A stretch of DNA of 64,000 bases, taken from assembly GCF_030817315.1 (NCBI RefSeq), contig NZ_JAUSZF010000003.1, positions 65,036 through 129,035 on the forward strand. Direction: 5' to 3'. This document shows, piece after piece, positions 8,524 to 17,600 of the stretch. The notes beneath the pieces were generated by a model. It made no database searches. It was not told the DNA's origin and saw nothing but the letters and a program-made list of their open reading frames with translations. A program made the translations under genes and the position numbers. Source of the DNA: Sphingomonas faeni. Lineage in GTDB: Bacteria > Pseudomonadota > Alphaproteobacteria > Sphingomonadales > Sphingomonadaceae. Every line of letters begins with the position of its first letter. Position 1 is the first letter of the stretch.

Positions 8524-9836
8524 TACTCCCTGAAAGCATTCTCACGAAGCCGAGTGAACGGAGACAATATGTAAGCCATAACAGACCTTTTGTCTCCGAT
8601 CAGGTTTACGTCTGCCGTCATGCCAGAACCGATCGCAAGTCGCTTGCCGTCCGGGCCCCTAAAATTTTGAGCGTCGGCCCGTACGCGTACGATGTAGTGG
8701 CTGTCGCCGGAGCGTTCATCCACTGTTGCGTCTGGCGATATGATAACAACCCGGCCGTCCATCCCGCCGTAGATGCCGGATTCATACGCAGTAATATTGA
8801 TCTTGGCGTGCTGGCCAAGCCGAACGAAGGCGATGTCCTTGGGACTGACCATCGCTTCTACGGTGAGCGCATCAGCGGACGGCACGACTTCTACTATAGG
8901 TTGCCCAGCACCGATGCTTGCACCGACGGTAGAAACCAGAACCCGATTGACCTGCCCGCTGACCGGTGCCGATACCGTTGCTCGGCTAAGCCGGGCGGCC
9001 AGTGCTGGTACAGCCTGGCGCCGAGCACCCAGTTCTGCCTGCGCTGCAGCAAGTTCGGTACCCGCCTGCGCTCGCCATGCACCACGAACCTGCGAGAGCG
9101 AAGCGCGCGCCTCTGCAACGCCCGATTCCGCTCGCGCTATGCCAGCTGCTGCTTGTGCGGCATCGGTGCCAGAGACTGCCGCACTGCTTTCAAGCTGGAT
9201 AAGAGTTATCTGCGGCTCGATCCCGCGTTCCACCAGAGGACGCATTAGATCAAGTTGCCGCCGTGCCGAATCCCGCGCGGAAACTCGGGACTGATAGGCG
9301 GCGCGCGCCTCCGCGACGGCCCGCGACGCTTGCGCTGCACGCGCAGCAGCAGCTGAGGTCAAACTGAAAAGATCGCTCATTCGGGCGGCGTGAAGCGAGC
9401 GCTCGATACTAATCTGTTCGGCAATTTCGGGGGTCGATGCGGCAGGATAGACTGGATCGCGGCCAGCAATTTCGGCTTGCAGCCGCGCGATCTTGGCGGC
9501 AAGCGCCGCTACCGTTGCTTCCGAACTGCCTAGTTCCGATCCTGCCTGGGTGCGATCGAGGCGGATCAAAGGCTGGCCGCGGCGAACGACGTCGCCAGCG
9601 CGCACCAGGATCTCCGAGACAATGCCACCTTCCAAATTGCTCAGCACTTGAAGCCGGTTGGACGGCACTACTCGACCACTGGCATGAACTGTGCGGTCGA
9701 GCTTCACCACGATCGCCCAGATCACAAAGATCGTGACGAAGCCAATGATGAGCCAGAGAAGAAGGTTGGAAACGGCTTTGGGTTTAATCCTGTCGGCCAA
9801 ATCTTCGAGGTGCGTGTGGTGCGCTGTGTCGGTCAT
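8523..9836 (-). CDS. T1SS membrane-fusion (adaptor) protein, HlyD family
   Basis: Periplasmic adaptor that links the inner-membrane ABC exporter to the outer-membrane TolC channel. About 437 residues: a short cytoplasmic N-terminus, one membrane helix (LLLWLIIGFVTIFVIWAIVV), a lipoyl/barrel-sandwich half (GGIVSEILVRAGDVV), a long Ala/Arg/Glu-rich coiled coil, the second lipoyl half (TVSAPVSGQVNRVLV) and the C-terminal beta-barrel. The ATG at 9836 is chosen because AAGAGG sits six bases upstream; a GTG at 9860 would overlap hlyB by 14 bases. It is the third gene of tolC-hlyB-hlyD, transcribed leftwards. Its end abuts the serine-recombinase relic. Its substrates are probably the two flanking RTX proteins. 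Confidence 0.92.
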   Translation of the reverse strand: MTDTAHHTHLEDLADRIKPKAVSNLLLWLIIGFVTIFVIWAIVVKLDRTVHASGRVVPSNRLQVLSNLEGGIVSEILVRAGDVVRRGQPLIRLDRTQAGSELGSSEATVAALAAKIARLQAEIAGRDPVYPAASTPEIAEQISIERSLHAARMSDLFSLTSAAAARAAQASRAVAEARAAYQSRVSARDSARRQLDLMRPLVERGIEPQITLIQLESSAAVSGTDAAQAAAGIARAESGVAEARASLSQVRGAWRAQAGTELAAAQAELGARRQAVPALAARLSRATVSAPVSGQVNRVLVSTVGASIGAGQPIVEVVPSADALTVEAMVSPKDIAFVRLGQHAKINITAYESGIYGGMDGRVVIISPDATVDERSGDSHYIVRVRADAQNFRGPDGKRLAIGSGMTADVNLIGDKRSVMAYILSPFTRLRENAFRE

Positions 9837-9846
9837 ATCTGGCCTC

Positions 9847-11580
9847 TTACGCGACTGCACGGGGGCGCTGGAGTTCCTTCAGCACCGCGTCACGCGGGCC
9901 ATCTTGCGACACACGGCCGTTTTCCACCACGACAATCCGTTCGACGAGGCGCAGCAACGCAGGCCGATGCGTAATGAGCACGAAGGTCCGCCCCTGGAGT
10001 TCGGTTTCCAGTCGTCCGATCAGTTGAGCTTCGCTGGCTTGGTCCATAGCGCTGGTAGGCTCGTCGAACACAATGATCTGAGGTCTGCCGGCAAGGGCTC
10101 GGGCAAGAGAAATCGCCTGACGCTGCCCACCCGACAATCCCTCGCCACGGTCGGTGAGTTGAAGGTCGTAGCCGTTAGCAATCCGCCCCATAAAACTATG
10201 AGTACCCGATAATTCGGCGACACGGAGCATCTCGACGTCGTCGATTTTGTCACGAGCGAGCATGATATTGTCTCGGACGCTTCCAGAAAGCAGTACCGGC
10301 TCCTGAAGAGCGGTGCCGATCAATCCGCGCATTACCGAGGGATCGTATTGGCGAATGTCGGTTCCGTCGATCATCACCAGGCCCTCCTGCGGCGGATAGA
10401 GGCCGAGAATAAGGCGCGCTATCGTTGATTTACCCGATCCGACTCTGCCCAACAGTGCGACACGCTGACCCGCCGGGATAACAAGGTTCAATCCCGCAAG
10501 CGTCTTCTCTGCAGCACCTGGATAGCCAAACTCGACCCCGCGTAGCTCGATACGACCGTCGAACTTACTGGGGCGCAGAGCACCGGTGCCTGGTTCCTCA
10601 GACCCGGTCTCCATCATGCCATTGATCTGTTTGTAAGCGGTACGCGTCGATGACAGGCGCGAGAGCAGCGCCGCGATGGTCGCGAGCGGTTGCACTGCCC
10701 GCCCGGACAGAATTGAACAGGCGACCAGAGCGCCGGTGGTAAGCCGATGGTCAGCGATGAGAAACACGCCAGCGACCACTGTTCCCGCATAAGAGAGGGT
10801 GTTGGCCGACGCCGCCACCGTTGTTGCGATTGTCGACACCAGCCGCTGACGCGTCGAGCTATCGCCATGCGCGACGTTTGCGCGGCTCCAACGCCGCCCG
10901 AGCAAACGTCCGGCCCCGGAGGTCTTGACCATTTCCAATGCGCCTATGGTTTCAACCAACACGCTTTGCTTGGACAGTCCTTCGCTCATTGCCTTCGCCG
11001 AGAGCCGATCAAGGGCTGGGCGGGTCAGCCATCCGGCACCCACCACGATTGGAATTGCGGCAAGCGGTACCCAGACCAGCGGTCCCCCCAGTATCGCAAT
11101 GAACACTAGGGTCACGATGATGAAGGGCACGTCGACCAGTGCCGTCATGGTTGCGGAGGCAAAGAAGTCTCGCAGCGTTTCCAGCTCTCGCATCATGCCC
11201 GTCAGGGCTCCGGTTGAGCCTTTCTTCTGGTCAAGCCGGATTGCAACCAGCCGTCGAAAAACTCGGCTACCCACGTCATGATCGATGTCAGCGCCGGCAA
11301 GATCCGTAAAATAGGCGCGCAGAATACGGAGTAGAAAGTCGAAGACGACGACGACAAGCAGCCCGATCGACAGAGCGACCAAGGAGCTGACGGCGTTGTT
11401 CGGCACGACACGGTCGTACACCGTCATCGTGAAGAGCGAGGTGATAAGCCCAAAAATATTCACCATCGCTGCAGCGAGAGCGACCTTCATGTAGGTCGCC
11501 TTGTTGCGAAGCATCGGCTCTGTTAGCCACGGCGCGAAGCGTGGGCGGGGGTGCTCAACCAAGTCAGTTGATCTGCTCAT
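9847..11580 (-). CDS. T1SS ABC transporter (permease-ATPase), HlyB/PrtD type
   Basis: Inner-membrane exporter, 577 residues: six-helix transmembrane domain followed by a nucleotide-binding domain. Walker A GRVGSGKST lies near residues 373-381, the signature LSGGQ near 483, and Walker B IIVFDEPTS near 500, with the H-loop ITHRP after it. The N-terminal C39-like domain of about 130 residues found in HlyB and LapB is absent; the protein starts almost directly with the first membrane helix, as in PrtD-type exporters of proteases. The ATG overlaps the tolC stop by four bases (ATGA), so translation is probably coupled. The stop lies 10 bases before the hlyD start. Confidence 0.93.
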   Translation of the reverse strand: MSRSTDLVEHPRPRFAPWLTEPMLRNKATYMKVALAAAMVNIFGLITSLFTMTVYDRVVPNNAVSSLVALSIGLLVVVVFDFLLRILRAYFTDLAGADIDHDVGSRVFRRLVAIRLDQKKGSTGALTGMMRELETLRDFFASATMTALVDVPFIIVTLVFIAILGGPLVWVPLAAIPIVVGAGWLTRPALDRLSAKAMSEGLSKQSVLVETIGALEMVKTSGAGRLLGRRWSRANVAHGDSSTRQRLVSTIATTVAASANTLSYAGTVVAGVFLIADHRLTTGALVACSILSGRAVQPLATIAALLSRLSSTRTAYKQINGMMETGSEEPGTGALRPSKFDGRIELRGVEFGYPGAAEKTLAGLNLVIPAGQRVALLGRVGSGKSTIARLILGLYPPQEGLVMIDGTDIRQYDPSVMRGLIGTALQEPVLLSGSVRDNIMLARDKIDDVEMLRVAELSGTHSFMGRIANGYDLQLTDRGEGLSGGQRQAISLARALAGRPQIIVFDEPTSAMDQASEAQLIGRLETELQGRTFVLITHRPALLRLVERIVVVENGRVSQDGPRDAVLKELQRPRAVA

Positions 11581-13280
11581 CGTGAGTCCAGCGTTGCAGG
11601 GTCGATGCCAAGTGCCGGCAGTAACCGGCCAGTACGGGCGAGAAGGGCATATCGAGCACTGTCGAGCTCGATCACGGTCTGGATATAGCGAGCCGCGACC
11701 CCGAAATAGTTGTTTTCGGCATTCAGCAACTCGAAAAGCGTTCCGCGGGCAACCCGGAACCGTTCGGCCAGCACGTCTCGAGACCGGCGGCTTGCGATGT
11801 AGTTGGTCTCGATCGCTCCGCGTGCGCCCTCCAACGCGGTGATATCGGACAGCGCAATTTCGGCATCGCGCTGGGCGTCGATACGGGTGCGCCGCAACCG
11901 CGCATCGGCACCATTAGCGCGTGCCGCCGCTTGGCGCATGCGCTCTGCCGCACCCCCGCCGAGCCGCATCGACAAGGTAATACTCCCGCGGATATCATAG
12001 TCCCGCTCGGTTTCGATGATACCGTACCGGCCCGCGTCAAGGCCGGCCGACAGCTGAGGCAGCTGATCAGAGCGAAGCGCACGCGCTTCAAGCCGCGCGG
12101 CGTCCACGCCCAGTTTTGCAGCGCGTACTGTTGGCAGGCGATCAACATCGTCGGGAAGTCCGGCGTGTGTGATCGCACCGAGGGCCGGGACGGGCGCCCG
12201 GCCAAGGTCGCGGGGAGGGGAGGATCCGATCACCGCCGTATATTGGGCTTCAGCGCTCATTAGAAGACGACGGAAGTCGACAGCTTGGGCATCGGCCGAA
12301 GCAATATACCCATCGACCTGCGCGATGTCGCCAGGGGCTGCGGCACCCTGCATGATGCGACCTTCGAGCGCCACGCGCAGGTCCCGCTGACTGGCCGTGA
12401 ACGCATCGGCAAGCCGTACCAAGACACGGTAGCCGTAGACCTGATACCAGGCTGCTACAGCTCTCAATGCGACCTGCGTACCAGTATCTTCCACGGCTGT
12501 GCGTGCCGCCTCGAGCCGCGCCTCACCTGCGCGGACGCGGCTGAGGCTCGAGCCCCAGTCCACCACGGGTTGCTGCACCCGGATGAGCCCGTCGGTTCGA
12601 CCGCGCGGGCGCGAGCGTTCGAGCACGTTGCCGGGGTCGTTCGAAAAAGCGCGGCTTAAAATCTGAAAACTGGACACAGACACGTCCGCGGTTGGCAGCC
12701 TTCGCGCCTTGGCTTCGTCGCGGACAGCGTCCGCCTCCTCGACTAGCGCGAGGGACTCGTCCAGCGCCGGGTTGCGGCGCACCGCTTCGGCAACTGCGGC
12801 ACGAAATGGTACGGGATCGATAGAACTTCGGGCCAGACGCAATACCGGATCGGTCGCTGGATCAATCCGCAGCGGGTCTGGGGCAGGGGCAGGCAGTCCC
12901 CCCTCGAATGTACGGCGAAGCACAGGAAGAGGCTGGGTTGAAGCAGAGTGCGTCGCGGGCGACCGAACAGGAGCATTCGCGATGGGATCGTTCGTAGTAG
13001 GGATAGGCAGCAGCGGACTTTGCTGAGGAGGCGTGGTCGGTGCGGGTACAGAACTTGCCGGCAACATCGGAGAGGGCAGCATCGGCGAAGCCGGAAGCGG
13101 GCGCGGCGTTGCTCCTTGTTGCGGATCTATCACAAGGGAGCCGGGCGGCGTCGTAACGACTTGCGCGACCGCTACGGGTGCGACCGTGATCGCTAACCCG
13201 CCAAGAATGATGGCGTGTCCTATGCGGCGCTTGCTGGCCGCGGACGGAATCATATCGGTCTTGCCATCGCACTGTCGCAT
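11577..13280 (-). CDS. T1SS outer-membrane channel, TolC family
   Basis: Outer-membrane efflux protein of 567 residues, the exit duct for the RTX substrates. A signal peptide follows the KRRIGHAI segment and ends around PVAVAQ. Next is an unusual Pro/Ser-rich stretch of roughly 100 residues before the first TolC helix (FRAAVAEAVRRNPAL near residue 155). Two outer-membrane-efflux repeats make up the rest. ATG 13280 or ATG 13253 could be the start; neither has a strong ribosome site. It is the first gene of the export operon and lies only 41 bases beyond the terminator that follows the protease gene. Its first 24 codons lie in the right inverted-repeat arm and are duplicated at 8096. Confidence 0.9.
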   Translation of the reverse strand: MRQCDGKTDMIPSAASKRRIGHAIILGGLAITVAPVAVAQVVTTPPGSLVIDPQQGATPRPLPASPMLPSPMLPASSVPAPTTPPQQSPLLPIPTTNDPIANAPVRSPATHSASTQPLPVLRRTFEGGLPAPAPDPLRIDPATDPVLRLARSSIDPVPFRAAVAEAVRRNPALDESLALVEEADAVRDEAKARRLPTADVSVSSFQILSRAFSNDPGNVLERSRPRGRTDGLIRVQQPVVDWGSSLSRVRAGEARLEAARTAVEDTGTQVALRAVAAWYQVYGYRVLVRLADAFTASQRDLRVALEGRIMQGAAAPGDIAQVDGYIASADAQAVDFRRLLMSAEAQYTAVIGSSPPRDLGRAPVPALGAITHAGLPDDVDRLPTVRAAKLGVDAARLEARALRSDQLPQLSAGLDAGRYGIIETERDYDIRGSITLSMRLGGGAAERMRQAAARANGADARLRRTRIDAQRDAEIALSDITALEGARGAIETNYIASRRSRDVLAERFRVARGTLFELLNAENNYFGVAARYIQTVIELDSARYALLARTGRLLPALGIDPATLDSR

Positions 13281-14658
13281 AAAGTCGCTGTTCGTATTAC
13301 GGCCGAAAGAGGTCGACAGGTAAAAATAGGACCGGCGCAGAAGCTTCCTTCCGCGCCGGTCAAACCACAGTTTTTAGTAACTGTGGGTTTCGGCTCTACG
13401 TGTGTGGGACCGACTAGGCGATAATGAGCGTGTTGGTTTCGAAAGCCGTGACGTCAGGGGCAACAAGCCACCCCTCACCATGGAACAGCGGCGTATCATG
13501 ATGGCCTGTGTTGGTATCAACGAACGCAGCGGTAGGGACGGTCGTATCTGCTGAAACTGCAACTAGCGCCGCGGGAGCAATGACTGCAGCGCCGGGTCCA
13601 AGTGCCCGGCCCTCCGCATAGCCGTACGTAACGTAGTGGCGGGCCAGTGCCTCTTGATCGGTACCAAACGCGGCAGCTAGATCAACGTTGGCTGCCGCAT
13701 ACGCGACCGCGTCAAAGCTGGTCGCCCGGCCTTCGTCAGCGCCAAACCGGATGTAGTGCTCTGCTGCTGCCGTCTCATTGGCACCATACGTCTGGATAAG
13801 ATCGCTATAGGAGGCAAGATAGGTCCAGCCATCGAAAGTGACGTCACGGTTCTCGGTTGCGCCGTACTCAATGAAGTGCCGTGCCCCAGCAGTTGCGTCG
13901 GTGCCGAAGGTTAGACGCAGGTCGCTCCACGAAGCGATGTAGTCGAGCGCGTTGAACGACAATGACCGGCCTTCGGTAAAGCCGTACTGTAAGAAGTGCT
14001 CCTGCCCCGCAGCGGCATCCGTGCCGTAGACAGCACGCAAGTCACTCCAACCAGCGATATAGCTCAATCCGTCAAACGCGGCTGTGCCTGTCAACACGGT
14101 CGACCAGGATTGGGCCGCCGTAAAGCCGAAGGCACCCTGCTCGATACCCGAAACCTCGGTCGCACCGCGGGCGGTTACCAAGAATGTATGGCCGTCGGCG
14201 TTGAGCACGTGATAGTCTGACTGCACCCCACCCAGCATCAATGTATCGATACCGCTGCCGCCATCGATCCGGTCGAAGCCCGCATCCGGCTTGATACCGG
14301 CAGTGCCGGTGACCGTAACGATGGTGTCATCGCCTGCGCCGCCTGCCAGAACGTTGTTGCCGGCATTGCCGAGTATATAGTTCGCGCCATCATTGCCGGT
14401 CGCGTTGATGGCCGCAGTGCCGGTCAGCACCAGATTCTCCAGATCGGCACCGAGCACGTAACTGATGCTCGACATCACTGTATCGATACCACTGCCGCCG
14501 AATTCGCTGATTTGATCGCCCACATTGTCGATCACGTAACGATCGTCGCCCGCCCCGCCATTCAGGAAGTCTACGCCCATCCCGCCGTCAAGCAAGTCAT
14601 TGCCCTCGCCCCCGAACAGCTGGTCCGAACCAATCCCGCCGTACAGCCTGTCGTTGCC
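13208..14658 (-). repeat. Right arm of the 1,451-bp inverted repeat
   Basis: Complement of 6718-8168 (coordinates sum to 21376). It contains the first 73 bases of tolC, the terminator and the last 414 codons of the protease gene. The unique segment between the arms is 8169-13207, 5,039 bp, and holds hlyD, hlyB, most of tolC and the recombinase relic. Confidence 0.95.
13321..13360 (-). terminator. Strong intrinsic terminator between the protease gene and tolC
   Basis: Inverted copy of the terminator at 8016-8055: a 13-pair stem and a T tract on the minus strand. Because the export operon starts just downstream, partial read-through here would give much more substrate mRNA than exporter mRNA, unless tolC has a promoter inside the 133-base gap. 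Confidence 0.85.
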
Positions 14659-17600
14659 TGCAGACCCGAACAGCTGGTCGTCGCCAGCACCGCCTTGGAC
14701 GGTGTTGTCGGTCGCATCGCCAATAAACAGATCGTTGCCCGACCCTAGGATCGCGATCTCGAAGCCCGAAACCTGGTCGATGCCCCCCTGCGTGCCGGCA
14801 TTCACCTGACCTGAAGCCAGGTTGATCTGCACCGTATCAGTCAGGTCGCCATAGAACAAAGTATCGATGCCAGCACCGCCGATCAGGAGGTCATTCCCCG
14901 CACCGCCAGAGACATAATCGTTGCCCGCGCCTGCATCGATGGTGTTGGCACCTGTGTCGCCAGTCATAGCGTCGTCGAACGCCGAGCCCACAAGACCTTC
15001 GATCCCGCTGAGGATGTCGAAGCTTCCCCCGGCAACCTGTGCGCCCCCGAGGCTGAGGTTCGCCGTCACGCCTGCCAGTGCATCACTATACGAGGCCGTG
15101 TCGCTTCCGGTACCGCCGATAAGGGTGTTGTTGCCGAGACCGCCGTGCAGCATATCGTCGCCATCGCCACCGTTCAACGTATCGTTGCCAACGCCGCCGT
15201 CGAGGCGGTTGGCCCCAGCGTCTCCGGTCAAATTGTCATCGAAGACCGACCCGATCAGGTTCTCAACTCCACTGATGGTATCGGAGCCGGCACCGGTCGC
15301 CTGCGCGCCGGTAAGGCCGAGACTGACCGTCACGCCGAGGGCTGCATCGGTGTAGCTCGCCGTGTCGTTTCCGGCACCGCCGATCAGGGTGTCGTCGCCG
15401 GTCCCGCCGATCAGCACGTCGTCGCCATCACCACCGTCCAGTGTGTCGTTGCCGGCCAGGCCGATTAGTACGTCGTTGCCGCCCATGCCGCTGAGGACAT
15501 CGTTGCCAGTGGCGCCCGTGAGGGTCTCGTCGGTGGCGAAGCCCGTCAGCACCAGGCTGCCGATGAACCCGTCGAAGTTGAAGGCCGTGAACCCGCCCGT
15601 GTAGCCGTTGCTGATCGCAAATATGGTCGTGAAGCTGTTGGTGACGCCCGCGCCGTCGCGGTCGCTCTGGAGCAGCAGATCTGTTCCCGACTGGACCAGA
15701 CGCAGATTGCCGCTGGCAAAGGCGTTGCTGTTGGCGGTGTAACCGGTCAGCCCCAAGTTCAGAAAGCTGCTCAGTTCGAACCGGTCGCCGGTATTGCCCC
15801 GCTCAAAGTCCGTCACGCGGTTGGTTCGAGTCGTCGTGGCCACGTCGGTCGAGGAGCCGGCGGTGGCACCAACACCCAACTGGATGGTGTCCGCACCAGC
15901 GCCCAGCGTGAGTTGGTAGTTGTTGACGGTGGATGCACCGCGCATGCTGATGCTGACGATGTCGGCACCGGTTCCTGCGTCGATCGTGGCGCTGGCGACG
16001 CCGGTCAGGATGATGCGGTCGTTCCCTTCACCACCCACGACATTGACGACATCGAGGTTGCGATCGTTGGAGGTCGCACCCGGGGCCAGGTAGGTGGCGG
16101 TCGAGAGACCGACCGCAATCGCGGCCGGTGCCGCGGTGACCGTACCGCCGCGGAGTTCGATAAAGTCGTTGCCGTCGCCACCGTCCATGGTGATGTTGGT
16201 CGCTACGGCTGCGGCTGCACGCGTCACGAAAATGCTGTCGTTCCCGCCATAGCCGAACAGCGAGTCCGTCTGACCGAGCGCAGTCGTGGCGGCCACCCCG
16301 GTGTCGGTGATCAGGTTGAAGTCGTCATTGCCGCGCAACGTGTCGCCGTAGCTCGATCCGGCCAGGTATTCGATGTCGACCAGGGTATCGACACCCTCGC
16401 CACCGGTGTCCTGCGCCACGCCCTGGATCCGGAGATCGACGTTCACGCCCGCCGTCGCGTTCACATAGGTGGCGGTGTCCAGGCCCTCGCCGCCGTTTAG
16501 AATATCGTCGCCCAGTCCACCGGACAGGGTGTCGTTGCCAAACCAGCCGTCGAGCCGGTCATTGCCCTGATTGCCGACCAGCGTGTCTGCGCTACCGCTG
16601 CCGCGCACGACGTCGTCGCCGAGACCACCGCGGAAGATCACGCGCTCGATGCTCGTGAAGGAGCCGCTTTGGACGCCGTTGACCGTAATCGCGCTATTGC
16701 CGGCCAAGTTGGCGAGATCGAAGCTGATCGCACCGGTGTGATCAGTGTAATAGGCGTAGGCAGTATCGCTGCCGTCGCCACCATCGAACGTGTCGTCGCC
16801 GCCGTCGTTGGTGAAGACGGTGGTCAACCCGGCCGCACTCCCGCTGGCGATGCCGCCCACCAGGGTATCGTCGCCGTCGCCACCGCGCAGGATGTCGTTG
16901 CCCATGCCGCCAATGAGGCTGTCGTTACCGGCCCCACCCTCAAGCACGTCGTTACCGTCGGCGGTCGTCGCCCCGGTGTTGAACGTGTTGACATAGTCCC
17001 CGAAGATTACGTCGTTGCCGGCATTGCCGACAAGGGTATCAGCACCACCACCGCCGACTAGGAAATCAGCGACCGAGCCGCCGACCAGACGGTTTGCCGC
17101 CGTATCGCTGCCCGTGAGCACGTTGGCGAACCCGACCGCACCGATTACGTTCTCCATGTTGGTGATCGTGTCGCGGCCCCCGAAGGTTCCGACCGTCTGG
17201 GCGACGATGGTGTTCAGGTTGACCGAGACCGTCGACGTCGAGGCGGAATAGTCGATGGTATCCGACCCGGCCGCGCCATCATAAATGTCGGCACCGCCGC
17301 CATCGAAGACGATGTTGTCGTTGGCATCGCCCGTAATCGTATCCGCACCAGAGCCGGTACGGACGTTCTCGAAGCCGACGATGATGTCGTTGCCGACGCC
17401 TGTAGCCTGCGCCGCCTGAACGTTCAGGTCGACCGTCACGCCCGTCGTGCCGCTGAAGGACACGGTGTCTATCCCTGCGCCGCCGTTGAGCACGTCGTCG
17501 CCAAGGCCACCGTCGATCACGTTAGCGTTGCCGTCGCCCGCCAGGACGTCGTTCCCGTCGCCACCGGTCAAATTCTCGATGTTGCGCAAGGCAGCGATTT

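Noticed and set aside
8514..9248. 244-codon plus-strand frame opposite hlyD
   Set aside because: Shadow of hlyD; the translated product has no domain and the hlyD frame is fully convincing.
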